From an uncultured Bacteroidales bacterium (GTDB lineage Bacteria; Bacteroidota; Bacteroidia; Bacteroidales; Paludibacteraceae), in the NCBI GenBank assembly GCA_946405045.1, contig CAMJFV010000018.1, positions 1 to 15,320 on the forward strand: 15,320 nucleotides of DNA, given 5' to 3'. Position 1 is the first letter of the stretch. Each line of letters begins with the position of its first letter. Positions 5,780 to 13,077 of the stretch are shown here, one piece after another. Both the position numbers and the translations under genes were made by a program. The notes under the pieces are model-generated. The model made no database searches. It was not told where the DNA came from and was given only the letters and a program-made list of their open reading frames with translations.

Positions 5780-7639
5780 ATGGCAAACAATATTACATCC
5801 ATTTTGTCTTTGCAGCGTCATCGTGATTTGCTGAAGATGGAATATGAGTACGATAAGAAGAGTTTTGATGTACAGTCTTCTCATGTCTCTATTCCCAAGA
5901 AGATTTCTGCTGGAATCTGTCGTTATCCTGTGTCGTTGGGCAAGTCGTATTACAACTCGCTTAATCAGTTTGTTGTTGAGATCAACCATGCCCCATTGGA
6001 AGACGACGATCATTTTGAATATGGCAAGGCAGTCCAGTTTTTCAGCGTCTCATACAATGAGGAAATCCGTGTGGTGAAGACCAATGCTCAGGTCAGTTAT
6101 GCTACGCCTACAATGCTGGTGGTTGTTTTGTCGGGTAGGGATGCCCTGCCTGCTTTGGAGTCGGTCAACCGACTAGGAGTGCAACTGGGTTTTGACGAGA
6201 GCAGTTATAAGGCGATGTTTGATGCCATGGATAAGGTCATGAGTGTGAAGGAAGGCAGACTCTTCGACTTACGTGAAATCCTATTGGGTAGTGTGGAACC
6301 GAAATTCCTTGATTTTTCTCCGATACGTTTCCCTTGGCTCAACAGTTCTCAGGAATCAGCAATCAATAAGATCCTACGTGCCAAAGATGTCGCTATCGTC
6401 CATGGACCTCCTGGAACAGGTAAAACGACAACCCTTGTCGAGGCTATATATGAGACGTTGCGTCGTGAATGTCAGGTGTTGGTGTGCGCACAGAGTAATA
6501 TGGCTGTGGATTGGATCTCAGAACAATTGCAGGATCGTGGAATAAGTGTATTGCGAATTGGCAATCCGTCCCGCGTCGACGATAAAATGCTCTTCTCCAC
6601 ATATGAGCGTAGGTTTGAATCACATCCTATGTACGATACTCTTTGGGGTATGCGAAAGACGGTGCGTGAACTTTACCGCACAAATAAGGATAAGGCTCGT
6701 GCTGTAAAAGAAAAGGCGGAAGCATTGGAATATGAGATTCGTGAAAGCCTTTTTTCTGATTCACGTGTTGTGGCATGCACCTTGGTCGGAGCTGCCAACC
6801 CTATATTATATGGAAGGAATTTCCAATCTCTATTTATAGATGAGGCTGCGCAAGCTTTGGAAGCTGCTTGTTGGATTCCAATCACTAAGTCGCATCGAGT
6901 GATTTTTGCGGGCGACCACAAACAGTTGCCTCCTACTATCAAATGTTTTGAGGCAGAACGTGCTGGACTTTCCCACACTCTGATGGAAAAACTGGCGGAA
7001 ACCAAGCCGATGGCGGTTTCTCTTTTGAATGTGCAGTACCGTATGCATGAAAGCATTATGAGGTTCTCTTCGGATTGGTTTTACGACGGGAAACTAAAGG
7101 CGGCGGATGAAGTCAAGTGTCGAGGCGTGCTGGATTTTGAGAACCCGTTGGAATGGATCAACACTGAAGAATTCTCGTTTAAGGAGGATTATTTGTCACA
7201 GTCGGCTGGACGAGTCAACCGTATGGAGGGAGAACTTACAATTGCATTGCTGAGTCAGTTTATAGAGAAGATCGGACCCAATAGAGTGAAAGAAGAGCAG
7301 ATTGATTTTGGAATCATCTCTCCATATAAAGAGCAGGTCTATTTCCTACGTCATCTTATTAAAGAGTCGAAATTCTTAAAGCCATTCAAGAAATTCATCA
7401 CGGTCAACTCGGTGGACGGATTCCAAGGACAGGAGCGTGATGTGGTGATTATCAGCCTCGTCAGATCCAATGAGACGGGAGAAATAGGTTTTTTGAAGGA
7501 GTTGCGAAGGATGAATGTGGCGATGACACGTGCCAGAATGAAACTTATGATTATTGGAAATGTGGAGACATTGTCGCATCATGCGTTTTATAGAAAATTG
7601 TGGGAATGGGTGAAGAAAACGAAGGAAGAATCCCTATAA
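5780..7639 (+). CDS. Superfamily 1B helicase, DNA2/NAM7 (IGHMBP2/Upf1-like) family
   Basis: This 619-residue ATP-dependent DNA/RNA helicase carries the motifs in order: a Q-motif-like region near 185-195 (LNSSQESAI), Walker A GPPGTGKT (209-216), Walker B DEAA (354-357), motif III GDHKQLPP (378-385), motif IV QYRMH (419-423), motif V VDGFQGQE (545-552) and motif VI VAMTRAR (580-586). The N-terminal 180 residues form the stalk/barrel region typical of the IGHMBP2/SMUBP-2 type. Related proteins unwind nucleic acid 5' to 3'; the role of the bacterial members is poorly known. The gene stands alone, with no nuclease or methylase nearby to suggest a defence role. The start is fixed by the TAACTTTG box only 8 bases upstream, which implies a nearly leaderless message. 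All key motifs look intact. Confidence 0.93.
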   Translation: MANNITSILSLQRHRDLLKMEYEYDKKSFDVQSSHVSIPKKISAGICRYPVSLGKSYYNSLNQFVVEINHAPLEDDDHFEYGKAVQFFSVSYNEEIRVVKTNAQVSYATPTMLVVVLSGRDALPALESVNRLGVQLGFDESSYKAMFDAMDKVMSVKEGRLFDLREILLGSVEPKFLDFSPIRFPWLNSSQESAINKILRAKDVAIVHGPPGTGKTTTLVEAIYETLRRECQVLVCAQSNMAVDWISEQLQDRGISVLRIGNPSRVDDKMLFSTYERRFESHPMYDTLWGMRKTVRELYRTNKDKARAVKEKAEALEYEIRESLFSDSRVVACTLVGAANPILYGRNFQSLFIDEAAQALEAACWIPITKSHRVIFAGDHKQLPPTIKCFEAERAGLSHTLMEKLAETKPMAVSLLNVQYRMHESIMRFSSDWFYDGKLKAADEVKCRGVLDFENPLEWINTEEFSFKEDYLSQSAGRVNRMEGELTIALLSQFIEKIGPNRVKEEQIDFGIISPYKEQVYFLRHLIKESKFLKPFKKFITVNSVDGFQGQERDVVIISLVRSNETGEIGFLKELRRMNVAMTRARMKLMIIGNVETLSHHAFYRKLWEWVKKTKEESL

Positions 7640-7648
7640 ACAGTGAGC

Positions 7649-7687
7649 TTTTTGAACGAACATTCAATTTTTTTTGAACGAACATTC
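7649..7687. promoter_or_regulatory. Twin TetR-type operators upstream of the GH3-family gene
   Basis: The 17-base sequence TTTTTGAACGAACATTC occurs twice without change (7649-7665 and 7671-7687), 22 bp apart, close to two helical turns. Each copy contains an imperfect palindrome TTGAACG-AA-CATTCAA (last two bases are GT in the second copy), the usual form of a TetR-family operator. The second copy covers the -33 region of the GH3 promoter, so a bound protein should repress. No regulator gene is present in this window. Confidence 0.65.
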
Positions 7688-7714
7688 GTATATCTTAAAA
7701 AAATGTTAATTTTG
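7685..7714 (+). promoter_or_regulatory. Promoter of the GH3-family gene
   Basis: TAATTTTG (7707-7714) is a perfect -7 box; TTCG (7685-7688), 18 bases upstream, is a weak -33 that overlaps the second operator. The leader would be about 38 bases. A GGGG stretch lies 6 bases before the ATG and may act as a weak ribosome site. Confidence 0.65.
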
Positions 7715-7755
7715 CCATCTGTAGACAAATAATGGAATTAATAAAGGGGTAATAT

Positions 7756-9465
7756 ATGGCAAAATCATTTAACTCAGTACTTGCAAAGTTCCTTCTTAGT
7801 GTCGCAGGTTCGATAAACAAGAAGAAATTGGTTAAGGCTTCGATAGACTGTAAGAAGTCGCAGGCTGAAACACTTAGAGCAATTCTAGATTATGCAAAGG
7901 ATTCTGTTTACGGAAAAGAGCATAATTTTGCGAAGATTTTGGAGGCTACATCTGATGACGCTTTGTTCGAGGCCTACCGTCAGAATGTGAAGCCAAATGA
8001 TTATGAGGATTTCCGTCCATACGTGGAGAGACACAAGAATGGAGAGGAAAACGTCCTATTCCCAGGTAAACCAAAAATGTATGCCACTACTTCTGGTACT
8101 ACAAGTGAGCCAAAGTGGATTCCTATCACTAATGAATACTATAGCAACATCTATTCAAAGATGACGAAGGTATGGCTATACTCTTTCATAGAGAACCGTC
8201 CAGAGGTATTCAATGGCAAAATCGTTTCTATCGTAGGTAAGGCTATCGAGGGTACAGCTCCAGATGGCACACTATATGGATCTGTGTCTGGTGTGACACA
8301 GAGAGACTGTCCAGGATTTGTGAAGAAGCTATACACTGCTCCTGCAGATGTCTTCACAATCGCTGACTACAAAGCTCGCTACTACTGCATTATGCGTTTC
8401 GGTATTGAGCAGGATGTCACTCTTATTGTGACTGCTAATCCGTCTACAATCGTTGAGATGCAGAACAATGTGAATGAGTTCTTTGATGATTATGCTGATG
8501 ATATCGAAAAGGGAACTATCAGCTCAAAAATCAATATTTCAGACGAGCTTCGTCAGAAGATGTTGGCAGAGAAGAACATCAAGCCAAATCCAAAGCGTGC
8601 TGCAGAGCTACGTGCTTTGAAGGCTAAATATGGCACAGTGCTTCCTAAGCACTACTGGCCAAACCTTCAGATCCTTAACACTTGGAAGTGTGGTAACACT
8701 CGTATGTATCTTGACAAGTTTAAGAACTCTTTCCCTGACTGCTGCTTGCACCAGGAGTTCAGCTACTTCTCATCAGAGTGTCGTGCCGGACTTGTAATGC
8801 CGGAGACAAAGGATACAAACGGAACAGTAGTGTTCCCTCACATGCACTATTTTGAGTTCGTTGAGGAGCACGATATTGATAGCGAGAACCCTAAGTTCCT
8901 TCAGCTTCACGAGCTTGAGTTTGGCAAGAAATATTGTCCATACGTAACTACATGGGCAGGTCTTTACCGTTATACAATGAGCGACCTTCTAGAGGTGGAT
9001 GGAAAGTTCAATTCAATCCCAACTATCCACATGGTTCAGAAGATCAACGGTATCGTCACAATGACAGGAGAGAAACTTCATGAGCGTCAGTTCATCTCTG
9101 CTGTAGAGGATGCTTCTAAGGCTACTGGCAAGAAACTTAAGTTCTATATCGGATTTGCTGATATAGAGATCTCTGCATACCATTTCTACTATGAGTTCGA
9201 GGATCAGAACATCACTCAGGCAGAGGCAGACGAGTTCAACAAGTTGGTGGACGAGAATTTGAAGAAGGTCAACATCGAGTATGACGCGAAGAGAGCCTCT
9301 TTCCGTGTGAAGGATCCTATCGCACACATCCTTGTGGAGAACTCATTCGAGAAGTTCAAGGCTCGTTGCATCGACGAGGGTGCAAGAGACGGACAGTTCA
9401 AGCTTAACATCCTTCTTCAGGATGAGAACCGTCACGCCAAGTTCAAGGATCTTGTAAAGAAATAA
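7756..9465 (+). CDS. GH3 auxin-responsive family protein (acyl-adenylase fold)
   Basis: This 569-residue protein belongs to the GH3 family, part of the adenylate-forming superfamily; plant members join amino acids to jasmonate or auxin through an acyl-AMP. The three nucleotide motifs are visible: TTSGTTSEPK (111-120), YFSSE (337-341) and YRYTMSD (404-410). Bacterial GH3 proteins are common in Bacteroidota, but their substrates are not established; a carboxylic acid such as a fatty acid is plausible. Length is normal and no signal peptide is seen. Its codon use (mostly GAG, CCA, ATC and CTT) is closer to the nusA and infB genes here than to the helicase upstream, which hints at strong expression. 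It has its own promoter with two TetR-type operators, and a hairpin follows its stop. TetR control would fit a lipid or acyl-CoA related substrate, but this is inference. Confidence 0.9.
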   Translation: MAKSFNSVLAKFLLSVAGSINKKKLVKASIDCKKSQAETLRAILDYAKDSVYGKEHNFAKILEATSDDALFEAYRQNVKPNDYEDFRPYVERHKNGEENVLFPGKPKMYATTSGTTSEPKWIPITNEYYSNIYSKMTKVWLYSFIENRPEVFNGKIVSIVGKAIEGTAPDGTLYGSVSGVTQRDCPGFVKKLYTAPADVFTIADYKARYYCIMRFGIEQDVTLIVTANPSTIVEMQNNVNEFFDDYADDIEKGTISSKINISDELRQKMLAEKNIKPNPKRAAELRALKAKYGTVLPKHYWPNLQILNTWKCGNTRMYLDKFKNSFPDCCLHQEFSYFSSECRAGLVMPETKDTNGTVVFPHMHYFEFVEEHDIDSENPKFLQLHELEFGKKYCPYVTTWAGLYRYTMSDLLEVDGKFNSIPTIHMVQKINGIVTMTGEKLHERQFISAVEDASKATGKKLKFYIGFADIEISAYHFYYEFEDQNITQAEADEFNKLVDENLKKVNIEYDAKRASFRVKDPIAHILVENSFEKFKARCIDEGARDGQFKLNILLQDENRHAKFKDLVKK

Positions 9466-9484
9466 TAAATAATTAGAATATTTA

Positions 9485-9515
9485 GAAAGGACGCAAGCCA
9501 CACTTGCGTTCTTTC
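9485..9515. terminator. Hairpin between GH3 and HAD genes, probable terminator
   Basis: GAAAGGACGCAAG pairs with CTTGCGTTCTTTC (13 bp, one G-T pair) around the loop CCACA. The 3' arm ends U-rich (TTCTTTCTTC) but there is no clean T-run. It lies 19 bases after the GH3 stop and 14 bases before the HAD start, so it could lower read-through into the HAD gene. Confidence 0.55.
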
Positions 9516-9529
9516 TTCATGAAAACGCA

Positions 9530-10201
9530 ATGACTTTAGACAATATCAAAGCTGTCATTTTTGATGTCGACGGTACTCTCTATACAGGCGGTATCGCTAA
9601 ACATCTTATATTGGGTGATATCTGGCGATGCATGTGGGCATTGAGGGAGAGGCAGACAAGGAAAGCGATGAAGAGTCGCGACTACATGACTGCTGAAATT
9701 TATTATAATACCTTCTTCTCAACATTATCGCAAAAGACAGGTAAGGAGGAGAGTGTGATGAGAGATTGGTATTTCTCACGTTATATGCCGTTGATGGTCA
9801 GACAGATCGGCAAGTATTGTAAGCCACGTCCACAGATAAATGAAGTGCTGGAGTCGTTGAAGAAAAAGGGTATACGTCTTCTGGTATATTCTGATTATAC
9901 AATGTCGAAGGAGAAGATCGAGTCGTTAGGCATCGACAGCTCAGTGTTTGAGAAATTTTATTGCGCTGAGGAATTTGGAGCATTGAAACCGCAAACACGT
10001 CCGTTCGCTCAAATTTGCCAGGAAAACGGATTGGAATGCGCGACGACGCTGATGGTGGGCGACAAGGTTGATTCCGACGGAGGTGCTTTAGGTGCAGGAC
10101 TTCAATTCACGTGTATAGACGGAAAGAATTGCAAGAATGTCGACCGCAGCAAATACGACATTGTAACTTGGGATGATTTCGTGAACATTTGTAAGAAATA
10201 G
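9530..10201 (+). CDS. HAD superfamily hydrolase
   Basis: This 223-residue protein carries the four HAD phosphatase motifs: DVDGT with the nucleophile Asp12 and acid Asp14 (12-16), Ser121 in VYSDYT (119-124), Lys153 in ALKPQTRP (151-158) and GDKVDSD (177-183) with the magnesium-binding acids. A helical cap of about 80 residues lies between motifs I and II, as in phosphoglycolate phosphatase-like subfamily I enzymes. The cap is basic and contains RxRQTRKAMKSR-like charge (about 39-50). Enzymes of this group remove phosphate from small molecules in the cytoplasm; the substrate cannot be read from the sequence. The ATG at 9530 is used because the family start (IKAVIFDVDGT) follows at once. No promoter of its own was found, so it may depend on read-through past the hairpin from the GH3 gene. 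Confidence 0.9.
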   Translation: MTLDNIKAVIFDVDGTLYTGGIAKHLILGDIWRCMWALRERQTRKAMKSRDYMTAEIYYNTFFSTLSQKTGKEESVMRDWYFSRYMPLMVRQIGKYCKPRPQINEVLESLKKKGIRLLVYSDYTMSKEKIESLGIDSSVFEKFYCAEEFGALKPQTRPFAQICQENGLECATTLMVGDKVDSDGGALGAGLQFTCIDGKNCKNVDRSKYDIVTWDDFVNICKK

Positions 10202-10215
10202 GTTGATTAGATGGG

Positions 10216-10247
10216 AAAGAGACGTGATTTACTCACGTCTCTTTTTT
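10216..10247 (+). terminator. Intrinsic terminator after the HAD gene, shared by convergent genes
   Basis: AAAGAGACGTGA pairs with TCACGTCTCTTT (12 bp, perfect) around a 5-base loop, and the T-run continues to six T. It lies in the 60 bases between the convergent HAD and lipoprotein stops. On the minus strand the stem is followed only by TTTCCC, so it works best for the plus strand. The core GACGTGA/TCACGTC is the same as in the hairpin at 271-294. Confidence 0.9.
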
Positions 10248-10261
10248 GATTTATGCATATA

Positions 10262-10861
10262 TTAATGGCTGATGTCAATTGATGTTTTTCCGTTGTCTTT
10301 AGTGACTGTGATTATTGTGACATCAAAATATTCTTCGGTTTTGATGACGATTCCATTATATGTAAGTTTGGTCAGTTTAGAGCAATAAGATCCTCCTACA
10401 CAGTCAGGACTATAAGAATAAGTCCAAGATGCTCGTAATGTGTCTATGTCACCATTCACATAGAGATAGTTGTCTGTGTAGCCATCATGATTGCCGTAAA
10501 TTAATGGTGAAATGAAAATTCCGGAGTCTCTTTTGCTTATTTCCATTCCATTTCCATCATAAAGGAAAACATTATTTTTATAATACTCATTATATCCATA
10601 ATACAGAGAATCCATATTTGCCAAAATAGTTTTAATACTATCTGAACTAAGAATGGATGGTCGTATGATAGGATATGTTGTCATGTCGTTGATGTCAACA
10701 ATATCATTTCCATTCACGTCTACAAATCTCATTCTGAGTCCTGCAAAAGTAACAAATCCATGATCCTCAAGTGGTTGATTGTTGTCCTCTTTGTCGCAGG
10801 AAGTAAATAAGCCTCCAAATGCTGCTGTTAAGCAAAGGGCACGAAACCAAAAATCTCTCAT
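10262..10861 (-). CDS. Lipoprotein of unknown function
   Basis: This 199-residue protein begins with a type II signal peptide (MRDFWFRALCLTAAFGGLFT) and a lipobox-like FTSC with the lipid cysteine at residue 22. The following residues DKEDNN are acidic, as in the lipoprotein export signals that place Bacteroidota lipoproteins on the cell surface. The mature part is rich in Tyr, Asp and Asn, looks beta-rich, and has two further cysteines (154 and 160) that could form a disulfide. I recognise no domain. The start at 10861 was preferred over an ATG at 10903 because it places the signal peptide at the N-terminus and because a TACATTTG -7 box (10901-10908) overlaps the longer start. The gene converges on the HAD gene and is divergent from the rimP operon. 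Confidence 0.8.
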   Translation of the reverse strand: MRDFWFRALCLTAAFGGLFTSCDKEDNNQPLEDHGFVTFAGLRMRFVDVNGNDIVDINDMTTYPIIRPSILSSDSIKTILANMDSLYYGYNEYYKNNVFLYDGNGMEISKRDSGIFISPLIYGNHDGYTDNYLYVNGDIDTLRASWTYSYSPDCVGGSYCSKLTKLTYNGIVIKTEEYFDVTIITVTKDNGKTSIDISH

Positions 10862-10900
10862 AATATTTAGTTTTAAATTTGACGCATTGATATTTGTCCG

Positions 10901-10908
10901 CAAATGTA
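10901..10908 (-). promoter_or_regulatory. -7 box of the lipoprotein gene
   Basis: TACATTTG on the minus strand fits TAnnTTTG and lies 39 bases before the start at 10861. The expected -33 TTTG is not present; an A/T-rich run of T lies directly upstream. Confidence 0.5.
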
Positions 10909-11010
10909 AAAAAAAATAATTAAATAGTTGTTTTAGACAAGAAATCAGATTGGATGGAATATGAAAACGGATAGAATTTATGATTGACGATTTACTAAAA
11001 AATCATATTC

Positions 11011-11044
11011 TTTTTTGTAGTTAATGCAAAAAAATGTATATTTG
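11011..11044 (+). promoter_or_regulatory. Promoter of the rimP-nusA-infB operon
   Basis: TTTTTTG (11011-11017) and TATATTTG (11037-11044) are separated by exactly 19 bases, a full match to the Bacteroides consensus. Transcription should start near 11048-11050, giving a leader of about 47 bases. Confidence 0.85.
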
Positions 11045-11056
11045 CATTTGGAATGA

Positions 11057-11089
11057 GGAGGGGAGCGAATTGTTCTCCTTCGTTTTTTT
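11057..11089 (+). terminator. Terminator-like hairpin in the rimP leader (possible attenuator)
   Basis: GGAGGGGAGC pairs with GTTCTCCTTC (10 bp, three G-T pairs) around the loop GAATT. After one G a run of seven T follows, ending 6 bases before the rimP ATG. It lies between the promoter and the first gene, so it should act on this operon only. It may work as a transcription attenuator or may fold over the ribosome site. Confidence 0.7.
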
Positions 11090-11095
11090 AATATA

Positions 11096-11563
11096 ATGAT
11101 AGATAAACAAGAACTTACACAAGCGATCAACGAATATATTGACGGAACAAGCCTTTTCCTTGTAGAGGTGAAGGTGAGCCCTGCCAATGAAATTGTCGTT
11201 ACAATTGACAGCGAAGACTCTATTGATATCGACACTTGCGTCTCGCTTTCTCGTCATATAGAATCCAAGTTCGACCGTGAGCAGGAAGACTACGAGTTGG
11301 AGGTAGGCTCGGCAGGTTTGAGCTCGCCGTTTGTTGTGCTTCGCCAATATCAGAAATATGTTGGAAAGGAAGTGGAAGTGCTTACAAAGGCAGGACAGAA
11401 ACTTGTAGGTGTGTTGAAGAGTGCTACTGAGGAAGAGTTTACAGTGGTTGTCACTGTGAAAGAGAAGCCAGAGGGAGCGAAGAGAAAGGTAGATGTTGAA
11501 AAAGAGTACTCGTTCAAGTATGATGAGGTAAAATACACGAAATATTCAATTAGATTCAAATAA
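11096..11563 (+). CDS. rimP: Ribosome maturation factor RimP
   Basis: This 155-residue cytoplasmic protein assists late assembly of the 30S ribosomal subunit. It shows the RimP features: an N-terminal alpha/beta domain with FLVEVKVSPANEIVVTID (21-38), the DIDTCVSLSRHIESKFDRE stretch (44-62), the conserved YELEVGSAGLSSPF (66-79) with V in place of the more common S before GSAG/SSPG, and a C-terminal Sm-like domain beginning at QYQKYVGKEVEV (84-95). Length is normal. It is the first gene of the rimP-nusA-infB operon and is separated from nusA by 7 bases. No Shine-Dalgarno sequence precedes the ATG; the T-run of the leader hairpin ends 6 bases before it. Confidence 0.95.
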   Translation: MIDKQELTQAINEYIDGTSLFLVEVKVSPANEIVVTIDSEDSIDIDTCVSLSRHIESKFDREQEDYELEVGSAGLSSPFVVLRQYQKYVGKEVEVLTKAGQKLVGVLKSATEEEFTVVVTVKEKPEGAKRKVDVEKEYSFKYDEVKYTKYSIRFK

Positions 11564-11570
11564 TATTATT

Positions 11571-12863
11571 ATGGCTAAGCAAGAAACACTCAGCTTAATA
11601 GATTCATTTTCGGAGTTTAAGGAACTTAAGAACATCGATAGAGGCACAATGATCAGTGTCTTGGAAGAGTCTTTTAGAAGTGTCATCACTAAGATGTATG
11701 GTACTGATGAGAACTATGCTGTTATCATCAATCCAGACAAAGGTGATTTCGAGATATATCACAATAGAGTTGTAGTTGAAGACGGTACTGTTGACGACGA
11801 AAACTCACAGGTTGCGTTGGCAGATGTAAAGAAAATTGATTCATCATACGAGGTTGGCGAGAACTTCTCTGAAAAGGTTGATTTCGCATCGTTCGGACGT
11901 CGTGCGGTGTTGAACCTTCGTCAGACACTTGCGTCGAAGATCCTTGAACTTCAGAAAGATACATTGTTCAACAAATATAAGGAAAAGGTCGGTAAGATTG
12001 TAGTCGGTGAGATTTACCAGACTTGGAAGAAGGAGGTTCTTCTTCTTGATGAGGAGGGTAACGAGATGATTTTGCCTAAGGCAGAGCAGATCCCATCTGA
12101 CAACTACCGCAAGCAGGATACATTGAGAGCTATCGTGGCAAAGGTTGATAATGAGAACAATAATCCAAAGATTATCCTTTCTCGTACATCACCAATGTTC
12201 CTTCAGCGTTTGTTTGAGCAGGAAGTTCCTGAAATCGCTGATGGCTTGATCACAATCAAGGGAATCGCACGTATCCCTGGAGAAAGAGCTAAAGTCGCTG
12301 TTGAGAGCTACGACGAGAGAATCGATCCAGTTGGAGCATGTGTAGGTATGAAGGGTGCTCGTATCCATGGAATCGTAAGAGAATTGCGTAATGAAAATAT
12401 TGATGTAATCAACTATACATCAAATGTTTCTCTATATATCCAGAGAGCTTTGAATCCAGCAAGAATCTCATCTATCAGAATTATTGAAGAGGAGAAGAAG
12501 GCTGAGGTTTATTTGGATCCTCAGGAGGTATCTTTGGCTATCGGTAAGGGAGGTATGAACATCAAACTTGCCACTCAGCTTACAGGATATCAGATTGAAG
12601 TGTTCAGAAACTCAGACAGTTATGATGACGGAGATATCTATCTTGATGAGTTTGCTGATGAGATTGATATGTGGGTTATCGATGAGTTCAAGAAGAACGG
12701 ATTTGATACAGCATTAAGCGTATTGAACGTTTCAAGAGATGAACTTCTTCGCCGTACTGATCTCGAGGAAGAGACTATCGATGATGTGTTGGCAATCTTG
12801 AAATCTGAGTTTGAGGATTTCGATGAGGCTGGCGCTGACAACAATGATGAAAGTAATTCCTAA
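11571..12863 (+). CDS. nusA: Transcription termination/antitermination factor NusA
   Basis: This 430-residue factor binds RNA polymerase and controls pausing, intrinsic termination and antitermination. Visible are the N-terminal polymerase-binding domain (about 1-130, starting SLIDSFSEFKELKNIDRGTM), the S1 domain (about 140-205), KH1 with VGMKGARI (258-265) and KH2 with IGKGGMNI (324-331). After KH2 there is one short helix-hairpin-helix-like segment (about 375-413) with ELLRRTDLEEETIDDVLAIL, and an acidic tail. The protein is shorter than the 495-residue E. coli NusA, which has two C-terminal acidic repeats; a shortened C-terminus is usual outside Gammaproteobacteria. It sits directly after rimP with a 7-base gap. 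A spacer of 214 bases with two hairpins follows before infB. All core domains look intact. Confidence 0.97.
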   Translation: MAKQETLSLIDSFSEFKELKNIDRGTMISVLEESFRSVITKMYGTDENYAVIINPDKGDFEIYHNRVVVEDGTVDDENSQVALADVKKIDSSYEVGENFSEKVDFASFGRRAVLNLRQTLASKILELQKDTLFNKYKEKVGKIVVGEIYQTWKKEVLLLDEEGNEMILPKAEQIPSDNYRKQDTLRAIVAKVDNENNNPKIILSRTSPMFLQRLFEQEVPEIADGLITIKGIARIPGERAKVAVESYDERIDPVGACVGMKGARIHGIVRELRNENIDVINYTSNVSLYIQRALNPARISSIRIIEEEKKAEVYLDPQEVSLAIGKGGMNIKLATQLTGYQIEVFRNSDSYDDGDIYLDEFADEIDMWVIDEFKKNGFDTALSVLNVSRDELLRRTDLEEETIDDVLAILKSEFEDFDEAGADNNDESNS

Positions 12864-12901
12864 CCCTGTGTTGGGAATGAGTTTCTCTGAAATATAAGAT
12901 G

Positions 12902-12934
12902 CTTTTGGGTGCGTTCGGATTTTGCACCCAAAGG
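12902..12934 (+). terminator. Hairpin after nusA (weak terminator or attenuator)
   Basis: CTTTTGGGTGC pairs with GCACCCAAAGG (11 bp, one T-G pair) around an 11-base loop. It is followed by TATTTTGTTT, U-rich but broken. It starts 38 bases after the nusA stop and could cause partial termination before infB. Confidence 0.55.
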
Positions 12935-12936
12935 TA

Positions 12937-13021
12937 TTTTGTTTCGGGAAAAGAAAAAACATTATGGACAAGGTGCAATTTGTGGTTGCTGTTTTTTAAT
13001 TTTGTGGGAAGGGAAAAAACA
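12937..13021 (+). repeat. Imperfect direct repeat in the nusA-infB spacer
   Basis: TTTTGTTTCGGGAAAAGAAA (from 12937) followed by AAACA, and TTTTGTGGGAAGGGAAAAAA (from 13000) followed by CA, share the pattern TTTTGT, GGGAA and a purine run ending in AAAAAACA, 63 bases apart. Both lie in the leader of infB. The function is unknown; A-rich runs make chance similarity possible. Confidence 0.3.
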
Positions 13022-13024
13022 GCA
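12987..13024 (+). promoter_or_regulatory. Hairpin with embedded -7-like box upstream of infB
   Basis: TGCTGTTTTTT pairs perfectly with AAAAAACAGCA (11 bp) across a 16-base loop. The start of the loop reads TAATTTTG (12997-13004), a perfect -7 match, but a TTTG lies only 14 bases upstream (12979-12982), too close for a good promoter. It could be a weak infB promoter or an RNA structure in the leader. Confidence 0.4.
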
Positions 13025-13077
13025 TACTATGATGAGTTTAAGTGTGTTGTTTTTTTAAGTGTGGTAATTAAAATTTT

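Noticed and set aside
9519..9533. Four-codon mini-ORF (MKTQ) whose stop overlaps the HAD start codon
   Set aside because: Translational coupling is possible, but there is no ribosome site and such short frames arise by chance.
10862..10903. Longer start for the lipoprotein at 10903
   Set aside because: It would put 14 residues before the signal peptide and start inside the predicted -7 box.
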